Source: Streptomyces sp. NBC_00289 | GTDB taxonomy: Bacteria; Actinomycetota; Actinomycetes; Streptomycetales; Streptomycetaceae | Assembly: GCF_041435115.1 (NCBI RefSeq) | Contig: NZ_CP108046.1 | Location: 7,192,001 to 7,256,000, forward strand | Direction of reading: 5' to 3' | DNA: 64,000 nt | In this document: positions 51,513 to 59,862 of the stretch, piece after piece | Layout: each line of letters starts with the position of its first letter | Position numbering within the stretch: the first letter of the stretch is position 1 | Made by a program: the position numbers and the translations under genes | The notes under the pieces: model-generated | What the model saw: only the letters and a program-made list of their open reading frames with translations | Databases searched by the model: none | Told to the model about the DNA's origin: nothing

Positions 51513-52640
51513 CTACGGACGATTTCGGGCCCCAGGGGCCGAAGCCGTCGAACCGCGCACCACCAGTTCCGGCATGAACACGAACTCACTGTGCGGAGCT
51601 GGCGTCCCGCCGATCTCCTCCAGCAGCGTGCGCACCGCCGCCTGCCCCATCGCGGGGACCGGCTTGCGGACCGTCGTCAGGGGCGGGTCGGTGAAGGCGA
51701 TCAGCGGGGAGTCGTCGAAGCCCACCACGGACACGCCCTTGGGGACGTCCAGGCCCCGCTGCCGGGCGGCCCTTATGGCGCCGAGCGCCATCATGTCGCT
51801 GGCGCACACCACCGCGGTGCAGTCCCGCTCGATGAGCGCGCCGGCCGCGGCCTGGCCGCCCTCCAGGGTGTACAGCGAGTGCTGGACGAGCTGCGACTCG
51901 ACGGCCTCCGCGCTCAGCCCCAGCTGGTCCTGCATCGTGCGGACGAAGCCCTCGATCTTGCGCTGCACCGGCACGAACCGCTTCGGGCCCAGTGCCAGGC
52001 CGATCCGGGTGTGCCCCAGGGACACCAGGTGCGTGACCGCGAGGCTCATCGCGGCCCGGTCGTCGGGGGAGATGAACGGCGCCTGCACCTTCGGCGAGAA
52101 GCCGTCGACGAGCACGAAGGGCACGCCCTGCGCCCGCAGCTGCTCGTAGCGCTGCATGTCGGCGGTGGTGTCGGCGTGCAGACCGGAGACGTAGATGATG
52201 CCGGCGACCCCGCGGTCCACCAGCATCTCGGTCAGCTCGTCCTCGGTGGACCCGCCCGGGGTCTGGGTGGCGAGGACCGGGGTGTAGCCCTGCCGCGTCA
52301 GCGCCTGGCCGATGACCTGGGCCAGGGCCGGGAATATCGGGTTCTCCAGCTCCGGCGTTATCAGGCCCACCAGGCCCTCGCTGCGCTGCCGCAGACGCAC
52401 CGGGCGTTCGTAGCCCAGCACGTCGAGGGCGGCCAGCACGGACTGGCGTGTGGTGGCGGCGACGCCCGGCTTGCCGTTGAGGACCCGGCTGACGGTCGCT
52501 TCGCTCACCCCCGCCTGAGCAGCGATGTCGGCAAGCCGTGTGGTCACAGGGGTGGACTGTACCGGTCGACCTTCACCTTGCGCACCAATCGGACGCCGGG
52601 CACGAGCGGTTGAACGGCCCCGTGCGGGTTGCTGCGTCAT
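51513..52640 (-). CDS. malR: LacI-family maltose regulator MalR
   Basis: 375 aa from the ATG at 52638-52640 (GAGGGA 5 nt upstream); a shorter 344-aa form would begin at GTG 52545-52547 just before the HTH. HTH: TTRLADIAAQAGVSEATVSR, then VLNGKPGV. The effector domain has VGLITPELENPIFPA, GIIYVSGLHADT and SVVGFDDSPLIAFTDPPLTT. In Streptomyces MalR represses malEFG and starch enzymes until maltodextrins accumulate. Divergent from malE across 317 bp with CTTGCAG repeats. Confidence 0.93.
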   Translation of the reverse strand: MTQQPARGRSTARARRPIGAQGEGRPVQSTPVTTRLADIAAQAGVSEATVSRVLNGKPGVAATTRQSVLAALDVLGYERPVRLRQRSEGLVGLITPELENPIFPALAQVIGQALTRQGYTPVLATQTPGGSTEDELTEMLVDRGVAGIIYVSGLHADTTADMQRYEQLRAQGVPFVLVDGFSPKVQAPFISPDDRAAMSLAVTHLVSLGHTRIGLALGPKRFVPVQRKIEGFVRTMQDQLGLSAEAVESQLVQHSLYTLEGGQAAAGALIERDCTAVVCASDMMALGAIRAARQRGLDVPKGVSVVGFDDSPLIAFTDPPLTTVRKPVPAMGQAAVRTLLEEIGGTPAPHSEFVFMPELVVRGSTASAPGARNRP

Positions 52641-52689
52641 CGCGTTCCCTCGTGTTCTGGTCGGCGTCTGCTCCGCGCTTCAGCAAGAG

Positions 52690-52715
52690 CTTGCAGAGCT
52701 TGCAGAGTCTTGCAC
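52690..52715. promoter_or_regulatory. MalR operator: three CTTGCAG/C direct repeats
   Basis: CTTGCAG at 52690-52696 and 52699-52705 and CTTGCAC at 52709-52715, spaced about 9-10 bp, i.e. one helical turn. CTTGCAG is the known core bound by MalR/Reg1-type repressors. It lies about 50 bp before malR, so it may give autoregulation. Confidence 0.75.
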
Positions 52716-52801
52716 ATCGGTGGCTCTGCCCGCTCAGAGCCCGGGTCATGCGGTTTCCGGAGGGTCCCGGAGAGGTCACGGCCGGGTAACTCCACGGCCG
52801 T

Positions 52802-52822
52802 CTTGCACTTTTTTGCTGCAAG
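52802..52822. promoter_or_regulatory. MalR operator: CTTGCAC-N7-CTGCAAG before malE
   Basis: An inverted pair of the same 7-bp element around TTTTTTG, about 135 bp before the malE start. With the direct repeats it forms a two-site control region between the divergent genes. Confidence 0.75.
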
Positions 52823-52957
52823 GTCTTTCGCAGGGCTTACATCGCTGTTACGTTCACGTCGCCCGGCGGCGGCAACGGCGCAGTCGGCAAGTCGACAGGA
52901 GCGGCGGACGGGACCGCCTCCTGTGAGCACACGGGCTTTCACCCTCAAGGAGAACTC

Positions 52958-54232
52958 ATGCGGCGTGGCATAGCGGCCACTGCGCTGGTGGCGTCACTCG
53001 CCCTCGCGGCGACGGCCTGCGGCGGGAACGACAGCGGCAGCGACAAGGCGGACGGCCCGGTCACCATCACCTGGTGGGACACCTCCAACGCCACCAATGA
53101 GGCCCCGACGTACCAGGCCCTGGTCAAGGAGTTCGAGGCCGCCAACAAGGACGTCAAGGTCAAGTACGTCAACGTCCCCTTCGACCAGGCGCAGAACAAG
53201 TTCGACACGGCCGCCGGCTCCAAGGGCGCCCCGGACATCCTGCGCTCCGAGGTCGGCTGGACCCCCGCCTTCGCGAAGAAGGGCTTCTTCCTGCCGCTGG
53301 ACGGCACGGAGGCCCTCGCGGACCAGGCCAAGTTCCAGCCCAGCCTGATCGAGCAGGCCAAGTACGAGGGCAAGACGTACGGCGTTCCGCTGGTCACCGA
53401 CACCCTCGCGCTGGTCTACAACAAGGCCCTGTTCAAGAAGGCCGGCATCACCGAGGCCCCCACGACGTGGGACGAGCTGAAGGCCGACGCGGCCAAGGTC
53501 GAGGCCAAGGCCAAGGTCGACGGCTACTGGGGCTCCACCCAGGCCTACTACGCGCAGACCTTCCTCTACGGCGAGGGCACCGACACCGTCGACGCCGCCG
53601 CCAAGAAGATCACCGTGAACTCGGACGCCGCCAAGAAGGGCTACGGCACCTGGCAGAGCCTCTTCTCCGGCAAGGGCCTGCACAAGGCCGACACCACCGC
53701 CGACGCCTACGCCCACATCCAGGAGGCGTTCGTCAACGGCAAGGTCGCCTCGATCATCCAGGGCCCGTGGGAGATCACGAACTTCTACAAGGGCTCGGCG
53801 TTCAAGGACAAGGGCAACCTCGGCATCGCCACCGTCCCGGCCGGCTCCAGCGGCAAGGCGGGCGCCCCGACCGGCGGCCACAACCTCTCGGTGTACGCCG
53901 GCTCGGACAAGGCCCACCAGCAGGCGGCGCTGAAGTTCCTGAAGTTCATGACCTCGGCGAAGTCCCAGGAGACGATCGCCCTGAAGAACTCCACGCTGCC
54001 GACGCGTGACGACGCCTACACCGCCGAGGTCAAGGCCGACCCGGGCATCGCCGGCTACCAGGGTGTCCTGGCCGCCGCCCAGCCGCGCCCGGCACTGCCC
54101 GAGTACAGCTCCCTGTGGGGCCCGCTGGACACCGAGCTGGTGAAGATCGCGGGCGGCAACGAGTCCCTCGACAAGGGCCTCGGCAACGCCGAGCTCGCGA
54201 TCGAGAAGCTGGTTCCGGACTTCAGCAAGTAA
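52958..54232 (+). CDS. malE: Maltose/maltodextrin-binding lipoprotein MalE
   Basis: 424 aa with lipobox AATACGG (Cys21). Typical extracellular solute-binding protein family 1: VTITWWDTSNATNEAPTYQA at the start of the mature part, APDILRSEVGW and GKVASIIQGPWEI. It binds maltodextrins at the cell surface and hands them to MalFG. Start ATG with AAGGAGAAC upstream. First gene of malEFG; the ATPase (MsiK in Streptomyces) is encoded elsewhere. Confidence 0.95.
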   Translation: MRRGIAATALVASLALAATACGGNDSGSDKADGPVTITWWDTSNATNEAPTYQALVKEFEAANKDVKVKYVNVPFDQAQNKFDTAAGSKGAPDILRSEVGWTPAFAKKGFFLPLDGTEALADQAKFQPSLIEQAKYEGKTYGVPLVTDTLALVYNKALFKKAGITEAPTTWDELKADAAKVEAKAKVDGYWGSTQAYYAQTFLYGEGTDTVDAAAKKITVNSDAAKKGYGTWQSLFSGKGLHKADTTADAYAHIQEAFVNGKVASIIQGPWEITNFYKGSAFKDKGNLGIATVPAGSSGKAGAPTGGHNLSVYAGSDKAHQQAALKFLKFMTSAKSQETIALKNSTLPTRDDAYTAEVKADPGIAGYQGVLAAAQPRPALPEYSSLWGPLDTELVKIAGGNESLDKGLGNAELAIEKLVPDFSK

Positions 54233-54334
54233 GCCCGTGTGGCCGTCGGATCCTCCCCCGAGCGATCCGGCGGCCACCGGCCTGTGCGCCGTACTCCCCG
54301 ATCCGCAGCTGCTCCTCACGAAGGTTGTCGAACC

Positions 54335-55339
54335 ATGACAGTCGCCATCGACCGCGCGACCGGAAAGACCCGAGGCGACCACGGGTCACGCCCCGGGCCG
54401 CTCCAGCGGCTCAAGCACGGATACCAGAAGCACTGGTACGCGTACGCGATGATCGCGCCCGTGGTCGTCGTGCTCGGCGTCCTCGTGATCTACCCCCTGG
54501 TGTACGGCCTCTACCTGACCCTCACCGACGCCAACAGCCTCAACACGGCCCGCACGATCGGCGTCAACCACATCGACGCCACCTACCAGTTCATCGGCCT
54601 GGACAACTACGCCGACATCCTGTGGGGTCCGACGGCGTACGACCGCTTCTGGTCGCACTTCGTCTGGACGATCGCCTGGACCGCGCTCTGCGTCACCCTG
54701 CACTACTGCATCGGCCTGGGCCTGGCCCTGCTGCTCAACCAGAAGCTGCGCGGCCGGACCTTCTACCGGCTGGTGCTGATCCTGCCGTGGGCCGTGCCGA
54801 CCTTCGTCACCGTCTTCGGCTGGCGCTTCATGCTCGCCGACGGCGGCATCATCAACACCGCCCTGGACGCGCTCCACCTGCCGTCACCGCTGTGGCTGGA
54901 GGACACCTTCTGGCAGCGGTTCGCCGCGATCATGGTCAACACCTGGTGCGGTGTCCCCTTCATGATGCTGTCGCTGCTCGGCGGCCTGCAGTCCGTCGAC
55001 GCCTCGCTGTACGAGGCCGCCGAGATGGACGGGGCCAGTGCCTGGCAGCAGTTCCGGTACGTCACCCTGCCGGGCCTGCGGTCCGTCAGCTCGACCGTCG
55101 TCCTGCTCGGCATCATCTGGACCTTCAACCAGTTCGCCATCATCTTCCTGCTGTTCGGCAACACCGCCCCCGACGCGCAGATCCTCGTCACCTGGGCCTA
55201 CTACCTCGGCTTCGGACAGCAGCCGCGTGACTTCGCCCAGTCGGCGGCCTACGGCATCCTGCTGCTGGCCATCCTGATCGTCTTCACCTCCTTCTACCGC
55301 CGCTGGCTGAACCGCAATGACCAGCAGCTCGCGATCTGA
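54335..55339 (+). CDS. malF: Maltodextrin ABC permease MalF
   Basis: 334 aa, six helices after a hydrophilic N-terminus (KHWYAYAMIAPVVVVLGVLV). The ATPase-contact loop EAAEMDGASAWQQFRYVTLP is the EAA motif of binding-protein-dependent permeases. It lies 102 bp after malE and 13 bp before malG, in one operon. Confidence 0.95.
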   Translation: MTVAIDRATGKTRGDHGSRPGPLQRLKHGYQKHWYAYAMIAPVVVVLGVLVIYPLVYGLYLTLTDANSLNTARTIGVNHIDATYQFIGLDNYADILWGPTAYDRFWSHFVWTIAWTALCVTLHYCIGLGLALLLNQKLRGRTFYRLVLILPWAVPTFVTVFGWRFMLADGGIINTALDALHLPSPLWLEDTFWQRFAAIMVNTWCGVPFMMLSLLGGLQSVDASLYEAAEMDGASAWQQFRYVTLPGLRSVSSTVVLLGIIWTFNQFAIIFLLFGNTAPDAQILVTWAYYLGFGQQPRDFAQSAAYGILLLAILIVFTSFYRRWLNRNDQQLAI

Positions 55340-55352
55340 GGCAGGAGTTCCC

Positions 55353-56261
55353 ATGAGCACCACCACCGTCGAGACCCCCGGCGCGGACACCGTGCAGGGC
55401 CCCGCCACCGCCCCGGCCCGCCGGGTCCGCCGTGGCGAGACCGGCCCCACCGCGCGCCTCGTCTCCCACGGCCTGCTGATCGTGGCGAGCCTGATCGCGC
55501 TGTTCCCGGTCGCCTGGCTGGTCTACCTGTCCCTCGGCCCGGACAAGGACGACTACCTGCACCCCGGCGGCATCTGGCACAAGATGACGTTCGACAACTA
55601 CGCGTTCGTCCTGCGGCACACGAAGTTCTTCGACTGGCTGCAGACCACGCTCATCGTCACACTCGGCACCACGGCCATCGGTGTGATCATCTCCGCCACC
55701 ACCGGCTACGCGGTCTCCCGGATGCGCTTCCCGGGCTACAAGAAGTTCATGTGGGTACTCCTGGTCACCCAGATGTTCCCGGTCGCCGTCCTCATGGTGC
55801 CGATGTACCAGATTCTCTCCGACCTCCAGCTCATCGACAGCTACCTTGGTCTTGTCCTCGTCTACTGCTCGACCGTCGTCCCGTACTGTGCGTGGCTGAT
55901 GAAGGGCTACTTCGACACCATCCCGTTCGAGATCGACGAGGCGGGACGCGTCGACGGGCTGACCCCCTTCGGCACGTTCGCGCGACTGATCCTGCCGCTC
56001 GCCAAGCCGGGCCTGGCGGTCGCCGCGTTCTACAGCTTCCTCACGGCGTTCGGTGAGGTCGCGTTCGCGTCGACGTTCATGCTGTCCGACACGAAGTACA
56101 CCTTCGCCGTCGGCCTGCAGACCTTCGTCAGTGAGCACGACGCGCAGCGCAACCTCATGGCCGCCACCGCGGTACTGATCGCCATACCGGTCTCCGCGTT
56201 CTTCTACTTCGTGCAGAAGAACCTGGTGACCGGCCTGACCGCGGGCGGCACGAAGGGCTGA
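55353..56261 (+). CDS. malG: Maltodextrin ABC permease MalG
   Basis: 302 aa from an ATG with GGCAGGAG upstream. Six helices (LLIVASLIALFPVAWLVYLS first) and EAA loop DEAGRVDGLTPFGTFARLIL. Pairs with MalF to form the channel. A large hairpin follows at 56299-56341. Confidence 0.95.
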   Translation: MSTTTVETPGADTVQGPATAPARRVRRGETGPTARLVSHGLLIVASLIALFPVAWLVYLSLGPDKDDYLHPGGIWHKMTFDNYAFVLRHTKFFDWLQTTLIVTLGTTAIGVIISATTGYAVSRMRFPGYKKFMWVLLVTQMFPVAVLMVPMYQILSDLQLIDSYLGLVLVYCSTVVPYCAWLMKGYFDTIPFEIDEAGRVDGLTPFGTFARLILPLAKPGLAVAAFYSFLTAFGEVAFASTFMLSDTKYTFAVGLQTFVSEHDAQRNLMAATAVLIAIPVSAFFYFVQKNLVTGLTAGGTKG

Positions 56262-56298
56262 CGCCCACAGACTCCCGCGCGCCTCACCGCGCGCGGGT

Positions 56299-56341
56299 GG
56301 CGGCCGCGGTGCCCATCCGACCCCGCAGCACCGCGGCCGCC
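56299..56341 (+). terminator. Stem-loop between malG and the alpha-glucosidase gene
   Basis: GGCGGCCGCGGTGC (56299-56312) pairs perfectly with GCACCGCGGCCGCC (56328-56341) around a 15-nt loop, 38 nt after malG. It may end malEFG transcripts or reduce read-through into the glucosidase gene. Confidence 0.7.
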
Positions 56342-56439
56342 TCGTCACCTGCCGCCGTACCCCACCGCCATACGACCAGAAGGCCTCCCCGCTCCCGCCT
56401 CCGCCCGAGCGGGGGGACCCCCATCGCTTCAAGGACGCC

Positions 56440-58119
56440 ATGAGCCAGCACTCCGCCGACCCGGCACCGAACTCCGCCGTCGCCACCGTCGCCCAGAGCC
56501 GCGACTGGTGGCGGGACGCGGTGATCTACCAGGTCTACCCGCGCAGCTTCGCCGACAGCAACGGCGACGGCATGGGGGACCTGGAGGGCGTACGGTCCCG
56601 ACTCCCGTACCTGCGCGACCTGGGCGTGGACGCCGTGTGGCTGAGCCCCTTCTACGCCTCGCCGCAGGCCGACGCCGGCTACGACGTGGCCGACTACCGG
56701 GCCGTGGACCCCATGTTCGGCAACCTCCTGGACGCCGACGCGCTGATCCGCGACGCTCACGAGCTGTCCCTGCGGATCATCGTCGACCTGGTCCCCAACC
56801 ACTCCTCCGACCAGCACGAATGGTTCAAGCGAGCGCTGCGGGAGGGCCCCGGATCGGCGCTGCGGGACCGGTACCACTTCCGCCCGGGCAAGGGTGCGAA
56901 CGGCGAGCTGCCGCCCAACGACTGGGAGTCGATCTTCGGCGGCCCCGCCTGGACCCGGGTCACCGAGCCGGACGGCACGCCGGGGGAGTGGTACCTGCAC
57001 CTCTTCGCCCCCGAGCAGCCCGACTTCAACTGGGAACACCCGGCCGTCGGCGACGAGTTCCGCTCCATCCTGCGCTTCTGGCTCGACATGGGCGTGGACG
57101 GCTTCCGGATCGACGTGGCGCACGGCCTGGTGAAGGCGGCGGGTCTGCCGGACCTGGGATCCCACGACCAGGTGAAGCTGCTGGGCAACGATGTCATGCC
57201 GTTCTTCGACCAGGACGGCGTGCACGAGGTCTACCGGCAGTGGCGGACGATCCTCGACGAGTACTCCGGTGAACGTATTTTCGTGGCCGAGGCGTGGACG
57301 CCGACGATCGAGCGCACCGCCAACTACGTGCGTCCGGACGAGCTCCACCAGGCCTTCAACTTCCAGTACCTGGCCACCGCCTGGGACGCCGAGGAACTGC
57401 GCGAGGTCGTCGACCGCACGCTGGACGCGATGCGCCCGGTCGGCGCCCCCGCCACCTGGGTCCTGTCCAACCACGACGTCACCCGGCACGCCACCCGCTT
57501 CGCCAACCCGCCCGGCCTCGGCACCCAGATCCGCCTGGCCGGCGACCGCGAACTCGGCCTGCGCCGGGCTCGCGCGGCCACCCTGCTGATGCTGGCGCTG
57601 CCCGGCTCGGCGTACGTCTACCAGGGCGAGGAGCTCGGCCTGCCGGACGTCGTCGACCTGGCGGACGAGGTGCGCCAGGACCCCGCCTACTTCCGGGGCG
57701 AGGGTCAGGACGGCTTCCGCGACGGCTGCCGGGTGCCGATCCCGTGGACGCGCACCGGCACGTCGTACGGCTTCGGCGGCGGAGGCAGCTGGCTGCCGCA
57801 GCCGGCGGGCTGGGGCGAGCTGAGCATCGAGGCGCAGACGGGGGCGCCGGACTCCACCCTGGAGCTGTACCGGGCCGCCCTGGCGATCCGCCGGACGCAG
57901 CCCGACCTGGGCGCGGGCGACTCGGTGCAGTGGCTGCGGGCGCCCGAGGGCGTGCTCTCCTTCCGGCGCGGGGACTTCGTGTGTGTCGCCAACACCGGCG
58001 GCGAGTCGGTGACGACCCCGGTGTACGGCCGTGTGCTGCTCGCCAGCGGTGAGGTGGCCGAGACGGACGGCGAGGCGAAGGTGCCCGCGAACACGACGGT
58101 GTGGTTCAGCACGGTCTGA
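56440..58119 (+). CDS. aglA: GH13 alpha-glucosidase
   Basis: 559 aa, no signal peptide, so cytoplasmic. GH13 regions in order: DAVWLSPFY, VDLVPNHSSD, GFRIDVAHGL (nucleophile Asp), IFVAEAWTP (acid/base Glu) and VLSNHDVTRH. DWWRDAVIYQVYPRSFADSN at the start is typical of alpha-glucosidases and oligo-1,6-glucosidases. It should convert imported maltose and maltodextrins to glucose; position after malEFG supports this. Confidence 0.92.
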   Translation: MSQHSADPAPNSAVATVAQSRDWWRDAVIYQVYPRSFADSNGDGMGDLEGVRSRLPYLRDLGVDAVWLSPFYASPQADAGYDVADYRAVDPMFGNLLDADALIRDAHELSLRIIVDLVPNHSSDQHEWFKRALREGPGSALRDRYHFRPGKGANGELPPNDWESIFGGPAWTRVTEPDGTPGEWYLHLFAPEQPDFNWEHPAVGDEFRSILRFWLDMGVDGFRIDVAHGLVKAAGLPDLGSHDQVKLLGNDVMPFFDQDGVHEVYRQWRTILDEYSGERIFVAEAWTPTIERTANYVRPDELHQAFNFQYLATAWDAEELREVVDRTLDAMRPVGAPATWVLSNHDVTRHATRFANPPGLGTQIRLAGDRELGLRRARAATLLMLALPGSAYVYQGEELGLPDVVDLADEVRQDPAYFRGEGQDGFRDGCRVPIPWTRTGTSYGFGGGGSWLPQPAGWGELSIEAQTGAPDSTLELYRAALAIRRTQPDLGAGDSVQWLRAPEGVLSFRRGDFVCVANTGGESVTTPVYGRVLLASGEVAETDGEAKVPANTTVWFSTV

Positions 58120-58151
58120 CCGGTTGCCGGAGGGCCGCCCTCCGCTTGTTG

Positions 58152-58163
58152 GCAAGTTCTTGC
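58152..58163. promoter_or_regulatory. GCAAGTTCTTGC palindrome before the terminator
   Basis: A 12-bp perfect palindrome containing two CTTGC half-sites, 33 bp after the glucosidase stop and about 124 bp before the amylase start. Possibly an extra MalR site. Confidence 0.4.
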
Positions 58164-58176
58164 ATCAACTTCATTC

Positions 58177-58204
58177 GGCCCGCTGCCTTTTCAGGCAGCG
58201 GGCC
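58177..58204 (+). terminator. Intrinsic terminator after the alpha-glucosidase gene
   Basis: GGCCCGCTGCC and GGCAGCGGGCC form an 11-bp stem with a TTTTCA loop, followed by TTT. Confidence 0.85.
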
Positions 58205-58228
58205 TTTAACATCTGCGTCACCGCAAGT

Positions 58229-58248
58229 TTGCTGAAAGATTTCAGCAA
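58229..58248. promoter_or_regulatory. Palindromic operator in the alpha-amylase promoter
   Basis: TTGCTGAAA-GA-TTTCAGCAA, a perfect 9-bp inverted repeat 38 bp before the amylase ATG, with GCAAG just to its left. TTGC half-sites and position fit control by MalR or another LacI-type repressor. Confidence 0.6.
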
Positions 58249-58286
58249 GAGCCTTCAACATGCCTTCAACGACGAAGGAACCCCAC

Positions 58287-59660
58287 ATGGCACGCAGAAT
58301 CCTCTCCGGGGCGCTCGCCCTCTCGGCCGCCGCTCTTGTCATGAACCCGACGATTTCGGACGCCGCCCCACCCGGCACCAAGGACGTCACGGCCGTCCTC
58401 TTCGAGTGGAACTTCGCCTCGGTCGCCAAGGAGTGCACCAACACCCTCGGCCCCGCCGGCTACGGATACGTCCAGGTCTCCCCGCCCGCCGAGCACATAC
58501 AGGGCTCACAGTGGTGGACCTCGTACCAGCCGGTCAGCTACAGGATCGCGGGACGGCTCGGCGACCGTACGGCGTTCCGGAACATGGTGAACACCTGCCA
58601 CGCGGCAGGGGTCAAGGTGGTCGCGGACACCGTCATCAACCACATGTCGGCGGGCAGCGGCACCGGCACCGGCGGCTCGTCGTACACGAAGTACGGCTAC
58701 CCCGGCCTGTACTCGTCCTACGACTTCGACGACTGCACCTCCCAGATCTCCAACTACGGCGACCGGTGGAACGTCCAGCACTGCGAACTCGTCGGCCTCG
58801 CCGACCTCGACACGGGCGAGAACTACGTACGCCAGGCCATCGCCGGCTACCTGAACGACCTGCTCACCCTCGGTGTCGACGGCTTCCGCATCGACGCGGC
58901 CAAGCACATCGACACCGCCGACCTCGCCAACATCAAGTCCCGGCTGACCAACCCCTCCGCCTACTGGAAGCAGGAGGTCATCCACGGCAGCGGCGAGGCC
59001 GTCCAGCCCACCGAGTACACGGGCAACGGCGACGTCCAGGAGTTCCGCTACGCCTACGACCTCAAGCGGGTCTTCAACAACGAGAACCTCGCCTACCTGA
59101 AGAACTACGGCGAGGGATGGGGGTACATGAGCAGCTCGGTCGCCGGTGTGTTCGTCGACAACCACGACACCGAGCGCAACGGCAGCACCCTGAACTACAA
59201 GGACGGCGCCAACTACACCCTGGCCAACGTCTTCATGCTGGCTCACCCCTACGGCGCCCCGGACGTCAACTCCGGCTACGAGTGGTCCGACGCGGACGCG
59301 GGCCCGCCCAACGGCGGCACGGTGAACGCCTGCTGGCAGGACGGCTGGAAGTGTCAGCACGCCTGGCCGGAGATCAGGTCGATGGTCGCCTTCCGCAACG
59401 CGACCCGCGGCCAGTCGATGACCGACTGGTGGGACAACGGTGGCGACGCGATCGCCTTCGGTCGCGGCGCCAAGGGCTATGTGGCCATCAACCACGAGTC
59501 GGGCTCCCTGGCCCGCACCTACCAGACGTCCCTGTCGGCGGGCACGTACTGCAACGTCCAGAACAACACGACCCTGACCGTGAACAGTTCGGGCCAGTTC
59601 ACCGCGACCCTGAGCGCCAACACCGCCCTGGCGATCTACGCGGGCAAGTCCAGCTGCTGA
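58287..59660 (+). CDS. Secreted alpha-amylase (GH13)
   Basis: 457 aa with signal peptide [20 protein letters not shown] cut near SDAAPP. GH13 motifs: [22 protein letters not shown] (nucleophile), [11 protein letters not shown] (Glu) and [11 protein letters not shown]. Close to the short actinomycete alpha-amylases that lack a separate starch-binding module. It opens starch outside the cell, supplying maltodextrins for MalEFG. Confidence 0.95.
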   Translation: MARRILSGALALSAAALVMNPTISDAAPPGTKDVTAVLFEWNFASVAKECTNTLGPAGYGYVQVSPPAEHIQGSQWWTSYQPVSYRIAGRLGDRTAFRNMVNTCHAAGVKVVADTVINHMSAGSGTGTGGSSYTKYGYPGLYSSYDFDDCTSQISNYGDRWNVQHCELVGLADLDTGENYVRQAIAGYLNDLLTLGVDGFRIDAAKHIDTADLANIKSRLTNPSAYWKQEVIHGSGEAVQPTEYTGNGDVQEFRYAYDLKRVFNNENLAYLKNYGEGWGYMSSSVAGVFVDNHDTERNGSTLNYKDGANYTLANVFMLAHPYGAPDVNSGYEWSDADAGPPNGGTVNACWQDGWKCQHAWPEIRSMVAFRNATRGQSMTDWWDNGGDAIAFGRGAKGYVAINHESGSLARTYQTSLSAGTYCNVQNNTTLTVNSSGQFTATLSANTALAIYAGKSSC

Positions 59661-59681
59661 GCCGCTCCCGCACGGCGCGTG

Positions 59682-59711
59682 CCGCGCGTTGTGACACCTG
59701 GCAACGCGCGG
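59682..59711 (+). terminator. Stem-loop terminator after the alpha-amylase gene
   Basis: CCGCGCGTTG pairs with CAACGCGCGG (10 bp, 10-nt loop), 22 nt past the stop. Confidence 0.75.
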
Positions 59712-59752
59712 TACGCGAGAGGTTAACCGGCCCCCCGGATCGTCTCCTGTCG

Positions 59753-59789
59753 CTGAAACTTCTTTCCAGTGCTTTCAGGACTCTTGCTG
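59753..59789. promoter_or_regulatory. Operator-like repeats before the pullulanase gene
   Basis: CTGAAA (59753) and TTTCAG (59773) are inverted, followed by CTTGCTG (59783-59789). The same CTGAAA/TTTCAG and TTGCTG elements occur in the amylase operator, suggesting shared control. Confidence 0.5.
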
Positions 59790-59862
59790 TAAACCTTTCG
59801 TCGGCGATACGGTCGCGCGGGGTCGGACCCACGAGAGCCGCGATCGCAAGGAGTCCACGTCA

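Noticed and set aside
52547..52640. Shorter MalR start at GTG 52547 as the only start
   Set aside because: Possible, but the ATG at 52640 has a good ribosome site (GAGGGA) whereas the GTG has none, so the longer form was kept and the shorter noted.
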